Of a stretch of 64,000 nt of DNA, positions 40,574-49,124 are shown one piece after another. The position numbers and the translations under genes are program-made. Below the pieces are notes generated by a model that was given only the letters and a program-made list of their open reading frames with translations, did not search any database and was not told the DNA's origin. The first letter of the stretch is position 1, and the number at the start of each line of letters is the position of its first letter. Source of the stretch: Streptomyces tubercidicus (lineage in GTDB: Bacteria; Actinomycetota; Actinomycetes; Streptomycetales; Streptomycetaceae); assembly GCF_027497495.1 (NCBI RefSeq), contig NZ_CP114205.1, forward strand, positions 5,580,001 through 5,644,000, given 5' to 3'.

Positions 40574-40944
40574 GATGCTGGCCTTTCGCGTACGGACCGG
40601 CGGCTGGGCTGCCCTTTCCATCGTTGCCGGTGCACGGGGGGACGCAACCGGGGAGCGCGGCGGCGGAACGTCGGGCCCGGCGGGCGGGGCGGGCTGCGTC
40701 CGGGTGCATACCGATGCGGGGCGTGCCCGTACGCGGGCCGGTCACTTACGGGATGATCATCCGGTCCGTACGATGCGAGGCGGTCCGTGGCGCCGGCCGA
40801 GCCCGCTCGGTCATGCCAGGGACCCGTGCCGTCCGTTGGCCGAGTCCGTGGCGGTCGGCACGGTCACCGTCCCCTCCGTTCCCACTCGTCCCTTCCTCCC
40901 CCCCCCACTTCCCTCCCGACCCCCACCGTGAAGGATGCGCACCC
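40574..40944. other. 371-bp divergent intergenic region between cupin and cutA
   Basis: No coding frame with convincing codon use. A short palindrome GATGATCATC occurs near 40752-40761. Otherwise I see nothing specific. Confidence 0.5.
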
Positions 40945-41310
40945 GTGGCCGACCCGACTGCCCAGAACGACCCGCCCGACCCCACCGGGCGGCAGTCCGG
41001 ATTCCTGACCGTCATGACGACCACCGACAGCGAAACCAAGGCCAGGAAGCTGGCGCGCGGGGCGATCGAGGGCAGGCTTGCCGCCTGTGCGCAGATCAGT
41101 GCCCCGGTGACCTCGGTGTTCCGCTGGGACGACGCGGTCGAGGCCAGCCAGGAGTGGCAGGTGCTGTTCAAGACGGCCGAGGCGCGCTACGAGGAGCTGG
41201 CGGCCTATCTCCTCGACGCGCACGACTACGACACCCCAGAGATCATCGCCACCCCCATCACCCGTGGCGGCGCCGGCTATCTGTCCTGGGTCGCAGAGGA
41301 GACCAGCTGA
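40945..41310 (+). CDS. cutA: Divalent cation tolerance protein CutA (121 aa)
   Basis: CutA1-family trimeric protein: FLTVMTTTDSETKARKLARG, AACAQISAPVTSVFRWDDAVE, EWQVLFKTAEARYEELAAYL and DTPEIIATPITRGGAGYLSWV cover the whole fold. The family is tied to copper tolerance in E. coli, but its general role is unclear. The GTG at 40945 has GAAGGA nine bases upstream; the first 20 or so residues are a non-conserved Pro/Asp tail. The stop is one base before the protease ATG, so the two form an operon. Confidence 0.95.
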   Translation: MADPTAQNDPPDPTGRQSGFLTVMTTTDSETKARKLARGAIEGRLAACAQISAPVTSVFRWDDAVEASQEWQVLFKTAEARYEELAAYLLDAHDYDTPEIIATPITRGGAGYLSWVAEETS

Positions 41311-41311
41311 C

Positions 41312-42364
41312 ATGGAGCGCGACAGCAGCAAACGCGGCACCACGAAGCGAGTTGGCCACGCGCGGCCCACTCGCAAGCGCTGGATCAAGGCGGCGACGGC
41401 CGTGGCCGGAGCGACGGTGTGCCTGGCCACCGCGACCGTCAGCTATGCCGTCAACGAGGACCGGAGTCCGGCACCGAGCGCCGACAAGCCCAGCCCCACC
41501 CCCGGCGCCGACTGGACCAGCCGGGAGGCCGCCGCCTACTGGACGGCCGACCGGATGGCGGCCGCCGCACCGGCCGACAGCGACACCCTGGCCAAGCCCG
41601 AGGCCCCGGCACCGTCCGCCTCCGCGCCGTCCGCCGCGACCCGTTCCGCCGCGCCTAAGGGCGCCGCCGCCGCCCGCGCGGCCCGTAACGCCCGGCACTT
41701 CAACGGCATTCCGTCCGTCGGTGTGCTGTTCTCCGTCGACGGGGACACCAAGGCGCACCACTGCACCGCCAGCGTCGTGCACAGCCCGCACGGCAACCTG
41801 ATCCTCACCGCCGGGCACTGCAATCCGGGGACACGTGCCGCGTTTGTCCCGCAGTATCGTTCCGGCGCGACCACCCAGCCGCACGGGGTGTGGGCGATCG
41901 AGGACACCTTCGCCTACCCGAGCCGTGACACCAGCGGCGCCGGGGCGGACCTCGACTTCGCCTTCGCCACCGTCGCCCCCAGTGAGGACGGCGACACCCT
42001 CGAAGAGGTCACCGGCGGCAACACCCTCTCCCCGACGCCCGGTTACACCAACGACGTCACCGTCATCGGCTACCCGAACGTCCGGAACGACCCCGAGGAC
42101 CGGGCCGTACGCTGCGCGACCCGCACCAGCCGGCTGACCGGCACCCATGAACTGCGCATGGAATGCGGCGGGTTCTACGGCGGCACCTCCGGCAGCCCCT
42201 GGCTGAGCGACTTCGACGAGGAGACCGAGACCGGCCGGCTCATCGGGGTGATCGGCGGCCTCAACGGCGGTGGCCCGAAGGGCCCGGACGCCGACCGGAT
42301 CTCCTACAGCCCGTACTTCGGGACGAAGATCCTCAACCTGTACGCCCGCGCGGCCGAGAAGTGA
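41312..42364 (+). CDS. Secreted trypsin-like serine protease (350 aa)
   Basis: A membrane-spanning or cleaved signal segment (KAATAVAGATVCLATATVSY), an Ala/Ser/Pro-rich region, then a chymotrypsin-fold protease. His169 in LILTAGHC, Asp215 in ADLDFAFA and Ser293 in GGTSGSPW form the triad. Cys pairs (HHC/GHC and RC/EC) suggest disulfides. The layout, with a short pro-like part, is that of Streptomyces extracellular proteases. The ATG follows cutA by one base, with GAGGAG about ten bases upstream. Confidence 0.92.
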   Translation: MERDSSKRGTTKRVGHARPTRKRWIKAATAVAGATVCLATATVSYAVNEDRSPAPSADKPSPTPGADWTSREAAAYWTADRMAAAAPADSDTLAKPEAPAPSASAPSAATRSAAPKGAAAARAARNARHFNGIPSVGVLFSVDGDTKAHHCTASVVHSPHGNLILTAGHCNPGTRAAFVPQYRSGATTQPHGVWAIEDTFAYPSRDTSGAGADLDFAFATVAPSEDGDTLEEVTGGNTLSPTPGYTNDVTVIGYPNVRNDPEDRAVRCATRTSRLTGTHELRMECGGFYGGTSGSPWLSDFDEETETGRLIGVIGGLNGGGPKGPDADRISYSPYFGTKILNLYARAAEK

Positions 42365-42389
42365 TCCATGGGGTGACGGAGGCGCGGGT

Positions 42390-42462
42390 GTAGCTCCTGG
42401 CCCGGTGAAGCCCCTGGCGGGGTGTAGCCCCTGGCCGGTGAAGCCCCTGGCCGGTGAAGCCC
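42390..42462. repeat. Tandem 16-17-bp repeats between protease and SanA-like gene
   Basis: Units GTAGCTCCTGGCCCGGT (42390), GAAGCCCCTGGCGGGGT (42407), GTAGCCCCTGGCCGGT (42424), GAAGCCCCTGGCCGGT (42440) and a partial GAAGCCC (42456). The array ends exactly at the stop codon of the next, convergent gene. Confidence 0.85.
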
Positions 42463-43206
42463 TTAAGGGGCGTCGGCCAGCGCCTCCGTCACTCCCTTCT
42501 CCTGCCGCCCGAGGAACTGCGGATCGGGCCGCAGGAGCGCGTCCGCCGCCGCCTTCCCGGCCGCGAAGATCTCCCGCACCCCGCCATACGCCCAGGTCAC
42601 ATCGCGGTTCGCGGCCACCGCGACGCCGTTGGAGTCGACCCCGGCCGCGCCGCACAGCGCCAGCGCGCGCCGGATATGAAAGCCCTGGCTGACCAGCACC
42701 GCCCGGTCCACGCCGAAGATCCGGTGGGCCCGGCTGCAGGAATCCCAGGTGTCGAAGCCCGCATAGTCCGTCACGATCCTGCGCGCCGGGACACCGTGCC
42801 GCAGCAGATAGCCGCGCATCGCGTCCGGCTCGTCGTAGTCCTGCCGGCTGTTGTCACCGGTGACCAGGACCGCGCGGACGGCGCCCCGGTCGTACAGCGC
42901 GGCCGCCGCGTCCAGCCGGTGGGCCAGGTACGGCGACGGCTTGCCGTCCCACAGGCCCGCGCCGAACACGATGGCCACTGGAGCGGCCGGGGCGTCCGCG
43001 ACGCCATACACCCGCGGCCCGGCCGTCGCATTCATCCAGGTCGCGGGCGCCAGCACCAGCACCGTCGCGGCCACCACCACCTGGAACGCACGCCGCTGCC
43101 CCCGCCGACTCCGCGGCAGCCGCACCTGCCCTACTCGGCGCACCTGGCTTCGTATCCACCCCATCGGCCCCGGCCCCGGCCCTGACCCTGGTCCCGCCCC
43201 GCGCAT
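42463..43206 (-). CDS. YdcF/SanA-type DUF218 membrane protein (247 aa)
   Basis: A Gly/Pro-rich start, a basic stretch and one membrane helix (FQVVVAATVLVLAPATWM) are followed by a DUF218 domain: VAIVFGAGLWDGKPSPYLAHRLDAA, AVLVTGDNSRQDYDEPDAMRGYL and DTWDSCSRAHRIFGV, then VSQGFHIRRALALCG. SanA (vancomycin sensitivity at high temperature) and YdcF belong here; they are linked to envelope integrity. The ATG at 43206 was chosen over one 14 codons later because of a GGGGCAAGC upstream. Confidence 0.88.
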   Translation of the reverse strand: MRGAGPGSGPGPGPMGWIRSQVRRVGQVRLPRSRRGQRRAFQVVVAATVLVLAPATWMNATAGPRVYGVADAPAAPVAIVFGAGLWDGKPSPYLAHRLDAAAALYDRGAVRAVLVTGDNSRQDYDEPDAMRGYLLRHGVPARRIVTDYAGFDTWDSCSRAHRIFGVDRAVLVSQGFHIRRALALCGAAGVDSNGVAVAANRDVTWAYGGVREIFAAGKAAADALLRPDPQFLGRQEKGVTEALADAP

Positions 43207-43298
43207 GCTTGCCCCGTTCCCGTTCCCGACCCCAACCGCGCCCGCCCGCGATCGATCTCGCAGGCTGCGACGCTGGGGGTACGGGGGATGGTTGCAGC

Positions 43299-43400
43299 GT
43301 CGGCTGGGCATGGTGGTCGGCCGGGCATGGTGGTCGGCCGGGCACGGTGGCGGGCCGGGCATGGTGGCTGCCCGGCCCCGTAGCGGGCCTGGCATCGTGG
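43299..43400. repeat. 17-bp tandem repeat, four good and two decayed copies
   Basis: Units start at 43299, 43316, 43333 and 43350 with the consensus GTCGGCCGGGCATGGTG, followed by weak copies at 43367 and 43384. The array sits 37 bp upstream of the ATG of the gamma-glutamylcyclotransferase gene, within its promoter region. Confidence 0.9.
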
Positions 43401-43436
43401 CAGGGGAACACCCCGCCCGGAGAGGACCGCACCACC

Positions 43437-43877
43437 ATGACCCGCGAGCCCGAGCGGCTGCCGTTCTTCGTCTACGGGACGCTGCGGCCCGGTGAGGCCA
43501 ACTACGGCCCGACCCTGCGGGGCCGGACCGCGGCCGAGGAACCCGCCCATATCGAGGGCGCGTTGCTGTACGACGGGCCCGGGTACCCCTATGCGACGGC
43601 CGGGCCCGACGGGGCGGTGGTGCACGGTGCGCTGGTCCGGCCCCGTGACACCGACTATGACGCGGTGTGCGCGGTCCTGGACCGTCTGGAGGGCTACACG
43701 CCCGGCGACCCGCACAACCTCTACGAGCGGGTGGTCACCGAGGCCGTGTGCCCGGACGGCAGGACCGTACGGGCCTGGGTCTACCTGGCGGCCGGGCCGC
43801 TCGCCGCTCGGCTGAGGGCCACCGGCACCCCCATTGAGGGCGGCGACTGGCCCGCCTCGCGGGCGGCGGCGGGATGA
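43437..43877 (+). CDS. Gamma-glutamylcyclotransferase-like protein (146 aa)
   Basis: GGCT/AIG2 fold: FFVYGTLRPGEANYG supplies the substrate-binding loop, and VCAVLDRLEGYTPGD carries the catalytic Glu. The family releases 5-oxoproline from gamma-glutamyl compounds. The protein has no transit signal. The ATG at 43437 has GGAGAGGA about ten bases upstream. Tandem 17-bp repeats occupy the upstream region. Confidence 0.93.
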   Translation: MTREPERLPFFVYGTLRPGEANYGPTLRGRTAAEEPAHIEGALLYDGPGYPYATAGPDGAVVHGALVRPRDTDYDAVCAVLDRLEGYTPGDPHNLYERVVTEAVCPDGRTVRAWVYLAAGPLAARLRATGTPIEGGDWPASRAAAG

Positions 43878-44026
43878 CCGGACTGACCACCCACTGACCG
43901 GCGCGTCCGATGAAGGGCGCCGCCGCGGCCCCGGCCCCCGCCCCCGCTAACCTGGACGACCCCTCCCGTACCGGGACCCCACCCGTACCGAGGGCCCTTT
44001 CCGTACCGCAGAACAGGTGTGACCGC

Positions 44027-45052
44027 GTGGCTTCCTCCCCGTCCTCCCCCTCCGCCGCAACCGCCCCCGAGCCGCTGCCCAAGGCGGAGCTGCATCTGCA
44101 CATCGAGGGCACTCTGGAGCCCGAGCTGGCCTTCGCGCTCGCCGCGCGCAACGGCGTCGAGCTGCCGTACGCCACCGAGGACGAGCTGCGCCGGGCCTAC
44201 TCCTTCGCCGATCTGCAGTCCTTCCTGAACCTCTACTACGCGCTGATGGCCGTGCTGCGCACCGAGGACGACTTCGCCGACCTCGCGCACGCCTATCTCG
44301 CCCGCGCCAAGCAGCAGGGCGTACGGCACGCCGAGATCTTCTTCGACCCGCAGGCGCACACCGCGCGCGGCGTCCCGATCGGCACCGTCATCGACGGCCT
44401 CGCCCGCGCGCTCGACAGCGCCGAGGAGACCTACGGCATCAGCACCCGCCTGATCATGTGCTTCCTGCGCGACGAGAGCGCCGAATCCGCGCTGACGACC
44501 TTCGAGGCGGCCCGCCCCTACTTCGACCGGATCACCGCCGTCGGCCTGGACTCGGCCGAGGTCGGGCACCCGCCGTCGAAGTTCAAGGAGGTCTTCGCGC
44601 TGGCGCGGGAGGCCGGCCTCAAGTGCGTGGCGCACGCGGGGGAGGAGGGTCCCCCGGCCTATGTGTGGGAGGCCCTGGACGTCCTCGGCGTGGACCGGAT
44701 CGACCACGGTGTGCGCTCCCTGGAGGACGAGCGGCTGGTGGCCCGCCTGGTGGCGGACCAGGTGCCGCTCACCGTCTGCCCGCTGTCCAACGTCCGGCTG
44801 CGGGTCATCGACGACCTCGCCGACCACCCACTGCCCGCCATGCTGGACGCCGGGCTGCTGGTGACCGTCAACTCTGACGACCCGGCGTACTTCGGCGGCT
44901 ACGTGGACGACAACTTCACCGCCGTACGCGATGCCCTCGGCCTGGACCGGGAGACGCTGCGCACCCTTGCCCGGAACTCTTTCCGGGCCTCCTTCCTGGA
45001 CGAGGCGACCCGGGAGCGGTATCTGCGGGAGGTGGACGCGAACCAGGGGTAG
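44027..45052 (+). CDS. Adenine deaminase, adenosine-deaminase fold (341 aa)
   Basis: Amidohydrolase of the ADA family: ELHLHIEGTLEPELAFALA (zinc ligands His23 and His25), HAEIFFDPQAHTARGVP, VGLDSAEVGHPPSKF, CVAHAGEEGPP, RIDHGVR and VTVNSDDPAYFGGY. The HxEGTLEPE, GHPPSKF and SDDPAYFGGY blocks are those I recall for the bacterial/fungal adenine deaminase subgroup (adenine to hypoxanthine) rather than adenosine deaminase. GTG at 44027 was chosen because family homology begins shortly after it; the ribosome-binding site is poor. Confidence 0.85.
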   Translation: MASSPSSPSAATAPEPLPKAELHLHIEGTLEPELAFALAARNGVELPYATEDELRRAYSFADLQSFLNLYYALMAVLRTEDDFADLAHAYLARAKQQGVRHAEIFFDPQAHTARGVPIGTVIDGLARALDSAEETYGISTRLIMCFLRDESAESALTTFEAARPYFDRITAVGLDSAEVGHPPSKFKEVFALAREAGLKCVAHAGEEGPPAYVWEALDVLGVDRIDHGVRSLEDERLVARLVADQVPLTVCPLSNVRLRVIDDLADHPLPAMLDAGLLVTVNSDDPAYFGGYVDDNFTAVRDALGLDRETLRTLARNSFRASFLDEATRERYLREVDANQG

Positions 45053-45207
45053 GGCACCCCGGGGCGGCAGGGGAGTGGCAGCGGGGGAGTGCGGTGTTCC
45101 CCTGCCGTCCGGCCTGTCCCCGCCGCCCGGCCCCCTGGCAGCCCTATGGAACACGGAGTTCGCCGCAGGGAAACGCAGCGGCAACGCCCGGCTGCCACGC
45201 TCGGGTC

Positions 45208-46158
45208 ATGACGGCGCCGATACCGCACCTGCCCTCCGCGTCCTATGCCCCGCTCGGCACGGGAGACCTCGCCGCCGAGATCACCGCCCAGCTCAGCAGC
45301 CGGCTCTGCCAGGTCCGGCTGCGCGGCTTCCGGCCCCCGGAGGCACCGGCTCCCGCCCGCGCCGCCCCCACCCTCGTCGCCGTCGCCCACGGCAGCCGCG
45401 ACCCGCGCGCCCTGCCCACCGTCCGGGCGCTGCTCGACCGGGTCCGTGCGCTGCGCCCCGGTCTGGCCGTACGGCTTGGGCACATCGAGCTGAACCGGCC
45501 GCTGCTCACCGACACCCTCGCCGAGCTGCGCGGCACCGCCGTCCTCGTACCGCTGCTGTTCGGCCGCGGCCATCACGTCACCCATGACCTGCCCGCCGCC
45601 CTGGCGGCCGCACCGCAGCTCAGCGGCCGGATCGCCGCGCCCCTCGGGCCGCATCCGCTGCTCGCCGAGGCGCTGCACGGCCGGCTGCGGGAGGCCGGGT
45701 TCCCCGAGGCCCCGTCCCCGCGCACCGCCGTGGTCCTGGGCGCCGCCGGCTCCCGGGCCCCGCGGTCCGCCCAGGACACCGAGCGCACCGCCCAGCTGCT
45801 CTCGGCCCGGCTCGGCGGCACCCCGGTCCTGCCCGCCTACGCCTCCTCCGCCGCCCCGACCGTCGCCGACGCGGTCCGCACGCTGACCGCCCGCGGTCAC
45901 GACCGGATCGCCGTCGCGGGCTGCTTCACCGCCCCCGGCCGTTTTGCCGCCCAGTGCGCGGCCGCCGCCCCCGGGCCGGCCGCCGAGCCCCTGGGCGACC
46001 ACCCCGCACTGGCCCGTCTCGTACTGCACCGCTACGACCAGGCACTCCATAACGACCAGGTACTCCGCTACGACCAGGCGTTCCCCTACGGCCGGGCGCC
46101 CCTTGCGGGTACCGGATGCGACCCGGAGACCGCCGGGGCGGCTACCGTCGCGGTATGA
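45208..46158 (+). CDS. Sirohydrochlorin chelatase-like (CbiX/SirB) protein (316 aa)
   Basis: Two CbiX-type repeats: TLVAVAHGSRDPRALPTVRAL with VLVPLLFGRGHHVTHDLP (active-site His residues), and VVLGAAGSRAPRSAQDTERT with RIAVAGCFTAPGRFAAQ. The second half has lost the His of the first, as in many two-domain Streptomyces homologues. A likely role is iron or cobalt insertion into sirohydrochlorin; sirohaem would serve nirB in this window. The C-terminus has RYDQ repeats (HRYDQALHNDQVLRYDQ). The stop overlaps the dgt start. Confidence 0.82.
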   Translation: MTAPIPHLPSASYAPLGTGDLAAEITAQLSSRLCQVRLRGFRPPEAPAPARAAPTLVAVAHGSRDPRALPTVRALLDRVRALRPGLAVRLGHIELNRPLLTDTLAELRGTAVLVPLLFGRGHHVTHDLPAALAAAPQLSGRIAAPLGPHPLLAEALHGRLREAGFPEAPSPRTAVVLGAAGSRAPRSAQDTERTAQLLSARLGGTPVLPAYASSAAPTVADAVRTLTARGHDRIAVAGCFTAPGRFAAQCAAAAPGPAAEPLGDHPALARLVLHRYDQALHNDQVLRYDQAFPYGRAPLAGTGCDPETAGAATVAV

Positions 46159-47468
46159 CGGGCACACCACCGACCATCCCCGGCTACACCGCGGCCGACC
46201 TCGAACGCTGGGTCCCCGAGCCCGACAAACGGCCGGGGCGCACCGCCTTCCAGCGCGACCGCGCCCGGGTGCTGCACTCCGCCGCGCTGCGTCGCCTGGC
46301 CGGTAAGACCCAGGTGGTCACCCCCGGCGCACTCACGCCCGCCTGGGACGCCAGCCCGCGTACCCGTCTGACCCACTCCCTGGAGTGCGCCCAGGTCGGC
46401 CGGGAACTCGGTGCCGCGCTCGGCTGTGACCCGGACCTGGTCGAGACCGCCTGTCTGGCGCACGATCTCGGCCACCCGCCCTTCGGGCACAACGGTGAGC
46501 AGACGCTCAACGAAGTGGCCGCGCCCTGCGGCGGCTTCGAGGGCAACGCTCAGTCGCTGCGGCTGCTGGCCCGTCTGGAGCCCAAGCGGTTCGTGCCCGC
46601 CGAAGACGGTTCGACGGTCAGCGTCGGGCTGAACCTCAGCCGCGCCGCCCTCGACGCGGCCACCAAGTACCCGTGGGCGCGCGGCGGGCACCCCACCGAC
46701 CCCGCGTCCCCGAAGTTCGGGGTGTACGAGGACGACGCGCCCGTCTACGAGTGGTTCCGGCAGGGCGCCCCCGACGGAGCCCGGAGCTTCGAGGCGCAGG
46801 TCATGGACTGGTCCGACGATGTGGCGTACTCGGTGCACGACGTCGAGGACGGGCTGCACGCCGGACACCTCGACCCCAACCTCCTGCTCGCCGACGCCGA
46901 ACGCGCCGAGATCTTCGCGGTGGCCGGTGAGCGCTATGCGCCCGGCGCCGGCCCCGAGGAGCTGGCCGCGGCGCTGGACCGCCTCCTGGAGCAGGAGTGG
47001 TGGCCGCACGGCTACGACGGCTCCGCGCTCGCCCAGGCCCGCCTCAAGGACGCCACCAGCCAGCTGATCGGCCGTTTCTGTCTCGCGGCCGAGGGCGCGA
47101 CCCGGGCCCGGTGGGGGACCGGACGGCTCACCCGCTACGGAGCGGAGCTGATGGTTCCGGCCGAAACCCGGCTGGAATGCGCCGTTTTGAAAGCCGTCGC
47201 CGACCGGTACGTCATGCAGCGTCCCGACCAGGAGGCGCTCCGCGCCGACCAGCGCGTCGTCATCGCCGAACTGGCCGAGGCGTTGCTGGCCCGCGCCCCC
47301 GACGGCCTTGATCCGCAGTTCCGTTCACTGTTCGACACGGCGCCCGACGACACCGCGCGGATGCGTGCCGTCATCGACCAGATCGCGGCCCTGACCGACA
47401 CTTCGGCCCGCTCGCTGCACGCCCGACTCACCCGGCGCCCCGGTCACGGCGGGGCGAACCGCGGGTGA
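46155..47468 (+). CDS. dgt: Deoxyguanosinetriphosphate triphosphohydrolase-like protein (437 aa)
   Basis: HD-domain dNTPase: DRARVLHSAALRRLAGKTQV, TRLTHSLECAQVGRELG, ETACLAHDLGHPPFGHNGEQ and later MDWSDDVAYSVHDVEDGLHAG carry the metal-binding His/Asp residues. The family removes triphosphate from dGTP and relatives. The ATG (46155) overlaps the preceding stop by four bases. In actinobacteria dgt commonly sits just upstream of dnaG; here two genes and a repeat array separate them. Confidence 0.95.
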   Translation: MTGTPPTIPGYTAADLERWVPEPDKRPGRTAFQRDRARVLHSAALRRLAGKTQVVTPGALTPAWDASPRTRLTHSLECAQVGRELGAALGCDPDLVETACLAHDLGHPPFGHNGEQTLNEVAAPCGGFEGNAQSLRLLARLEPKRFVPAEDGSTVSVGLNLSRAALDAATKYPWARGGHPTDPASPKFGVYEDDAPVYEWFRQGAPDGARSFEAQVMDWSDDVAYSVHDVEDGLHAGHLDPNLLLADAERAEIFAVAGERYAPGAGPEELAAALDRLLEQEWWPHGYDGSALAQARLKDATSQLIGRFCLAAEGATRARWGTGRLTRYGAELMVPAETRLECAVLKAVADRYVMQRPDQEALRADQRVVIAELAEALLARAPDGLDPQFRSLFDTAPDDTARMRAVIDQIAALTDTSARSLHARLTRRPGHGGANRG

Positions 47469-47543
47469 CCCTGGAGGGGAGCCCCTCTTCCCCCCTCACG
47501 CTCCGTGCGGGACGCTCGAACCCCACCGTTTTCGAACGGAGCA

Positions 47544-47744
47544 CCCTGACAACAGCGAACAGCGAGCCCTGACGACGGCGAACAGCCAACCCTGACGACA
47601 GCGCACGGGCCCGATCGGCGACGACCGGGAACCCCGATCGCTGGCGGCCGGGATCCCTGATCGGCGGCGAACGGTAAACCCGATCGGCAGCGACCCAGAA
47701 CCCTGATCCGCGACGACCGGGAACCCCGACGCCGCCCGGAGCAT
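47544..47744. repeat. Degenerate 23-bp tandem repeat array, about nine units
   Basis: Units begin CCCTGA or CCCCGA with a core TCGGCGACGACCGGGAA. Clear copies start at 47544, 47567, 47651 and 47701 and between. Most are 22-24 bp; one unit is shortened to 19. The array lies in the 380-bp gap between dgt and the ferredoxin reductase and has no coding sense I trust. Confidence 0.8.
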
Positions 47745-47849
47745 CAACGGGGGAGAGCACCGGGGTAACCGGGGATTACACCGGGGGGATATCGGGGGCG
47801 TTCACGGACGCGTAAGCGGACGTACGGCACCGCAACGAGGAGGAAGCAA

Positions 47850-49115
47850 GTGGTCGACGCACACCAGACGTTCGTCATCGTCGGGGGTGGCCTGGCCGGG
47901 GCAAAGGCCGCGGAGACGCTCCGCGCGGAGGGCTTCACCGGCCGGGTGATCCTGATCTGCGACGAGCGCGACCACCCCTACGAGCGCCCCCCGCTCTCCA
48001 AGGGGTACCTGCTCGGCAAGGAAGAGCGCGACAGCGTCTTCGTCCATGAACCCGCCTGGTACGCCCAGGCACATATCGAACTGCACCTGGGCCAGCCCGC
48101 CGTCCACCTGGACCCCGCCGCCAAAACCGTCCGCCTCGGCGACGGCACCCTCATCGTCTACGACAAGCTGCTGCTGGCCACCGGCGCCGAGCCGCGCCGC
48201 CTGGACATCCCCGGCACCGGCCTGGCCGGTGTGCACCACCTGCGCCGCCTCGCCCACGCCGAACGGCTGCGCGGCGTACTGGCCTCCCTCGGCCGCGACA
48301 ACGGCCACCTCGTCATCGCGGGCGCCGGCTGGATCGGCCTGGAGGTCGCCGCCGCGGCCCGCTCCTACGGCGCCGAGGTCACCGTCGTGGAGGCCGCCCC
48401 CACCCCGCTGCACGGCATCCTGGGACCCGAACTCGGCGGCCTGTTCACCGATCTGCACCGCGAACACGGCGTCCGCTTCCACTTCGGCGCCCGCTTCACC
48501 GAGATCGTCGGCCAGGATGGCGTGGTGCTCGCCGTGCGCACCGACGACGGCGAGGAACACCCCGCCCACGACGTGCTCGCCGCGATCGGCGCCGCCCCGC
48601 GCACCGCACTCGCCGAACAGGCCGGACTGGACCTCGCCGACCGGGAGACCGGCGGCGGCATCGCGGTCGACGCGACGCTGCGCACCTCCGACCCGTACAT
48701 CTACGCCGCAGGTGACGTCGCCGCCGCCGACCATCCCGTCCTGGACAGCCGCCTGCGCGTCGAACACTGGGCCAGCGCCCTCAACGGCGGCCCGGCCGCC
48801 GCGCGCGCCATGCTCGGCCAGGAGGTCAGCTACGACCGCATCCCGTACTTCTTCTCCGACCAGTACGACGTCGGCATGGAGTACTCCGGCTACGCCCCGC
48901 CCGGCTCGTACGAGCAGGTCGTCTGCCGCGGTGACGTCGCCAAGCGGGAGTTCATCGCCTTCTGGCTCGGCGCGGACGGCCGGCTGCTCGCGGGCATGAA
49001 CGTCAACGTCTGGGACGTCGCCGAGCCCATCCAGCAACTCATCCGCTCCGGGGCGCCGTTGACGCCCGAGGCACTGGCCGATCCGGAGGTTCCGCTGGCC
49101 TCGCTGCTCGCGTAG
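47850..49115 (+). CDS. FAD-dependent oxidoreductase, ferredoxin reductase type (421 aa)
   Basis: Two-dinucleotide-binding-fold flavoprotein: FVIVGGGLAGAKAAETLR (FAD), LVIAGAGWIGLEVAAAARS (NAD), ATGAEPRRL, and YAAGDVAAADHP near the C-terminal FAD contact. RPPLSKGYL matches rubredoxin/ferredoxin reductases serving P450 or dioxygenase systems. The GTG at 47850 is preceded by GAGGAGGAAG. A C-terminal reductase domain follows (IPYFFSDQYDVGMEYSGYA). The electron acceptor is not in the window. Confidence 0.93.
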   Translation: MVDAHQTFVIVGGGLAGAKAAETLRAEGFTGRVILICDERDHPYERPPLSKGYLLGKEERDSVFVHEPAWYAQAHIELHLGQPAVHLDPAAKTVRLGDGTLIVYDKLLLATGAEPRRLDIPGTGLAGVHHLRRLAHAERLRGVLASLGRDNGHLVIAGAGWIGLEVAAAARSYGAEVTVVEAAPTPLHGILGPELGGLFTDLHREHGVRFHFGARFTEIVGQDGVVLAVRTDDGEEHPAHDVLAAIGAAPRTALAEQAGLDLADRETGGGIAVDATLRTSDPYIYAAGDVAAADHPVLDSRLRVEHWASALNGGPAAARAMLGQEVSYDRIPYFFSDQYDVGMEYSGYAPPGSYEQVVCRGDVAKREFIAFWLGADGRLLAGMNVNVWDVAEPIQQLIRSGAPLTPEALADPEVPLASLLA

Positions 49116-49124
49116 CGTGCGCGT

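Noticed and set aside
47428..47760. 110-codon minus-strand frame over the 23-bp repeat array
   Set aside because: The frame arises from the repeats themselves; unit length is not a multiple of three throughout and codon use is not typical.
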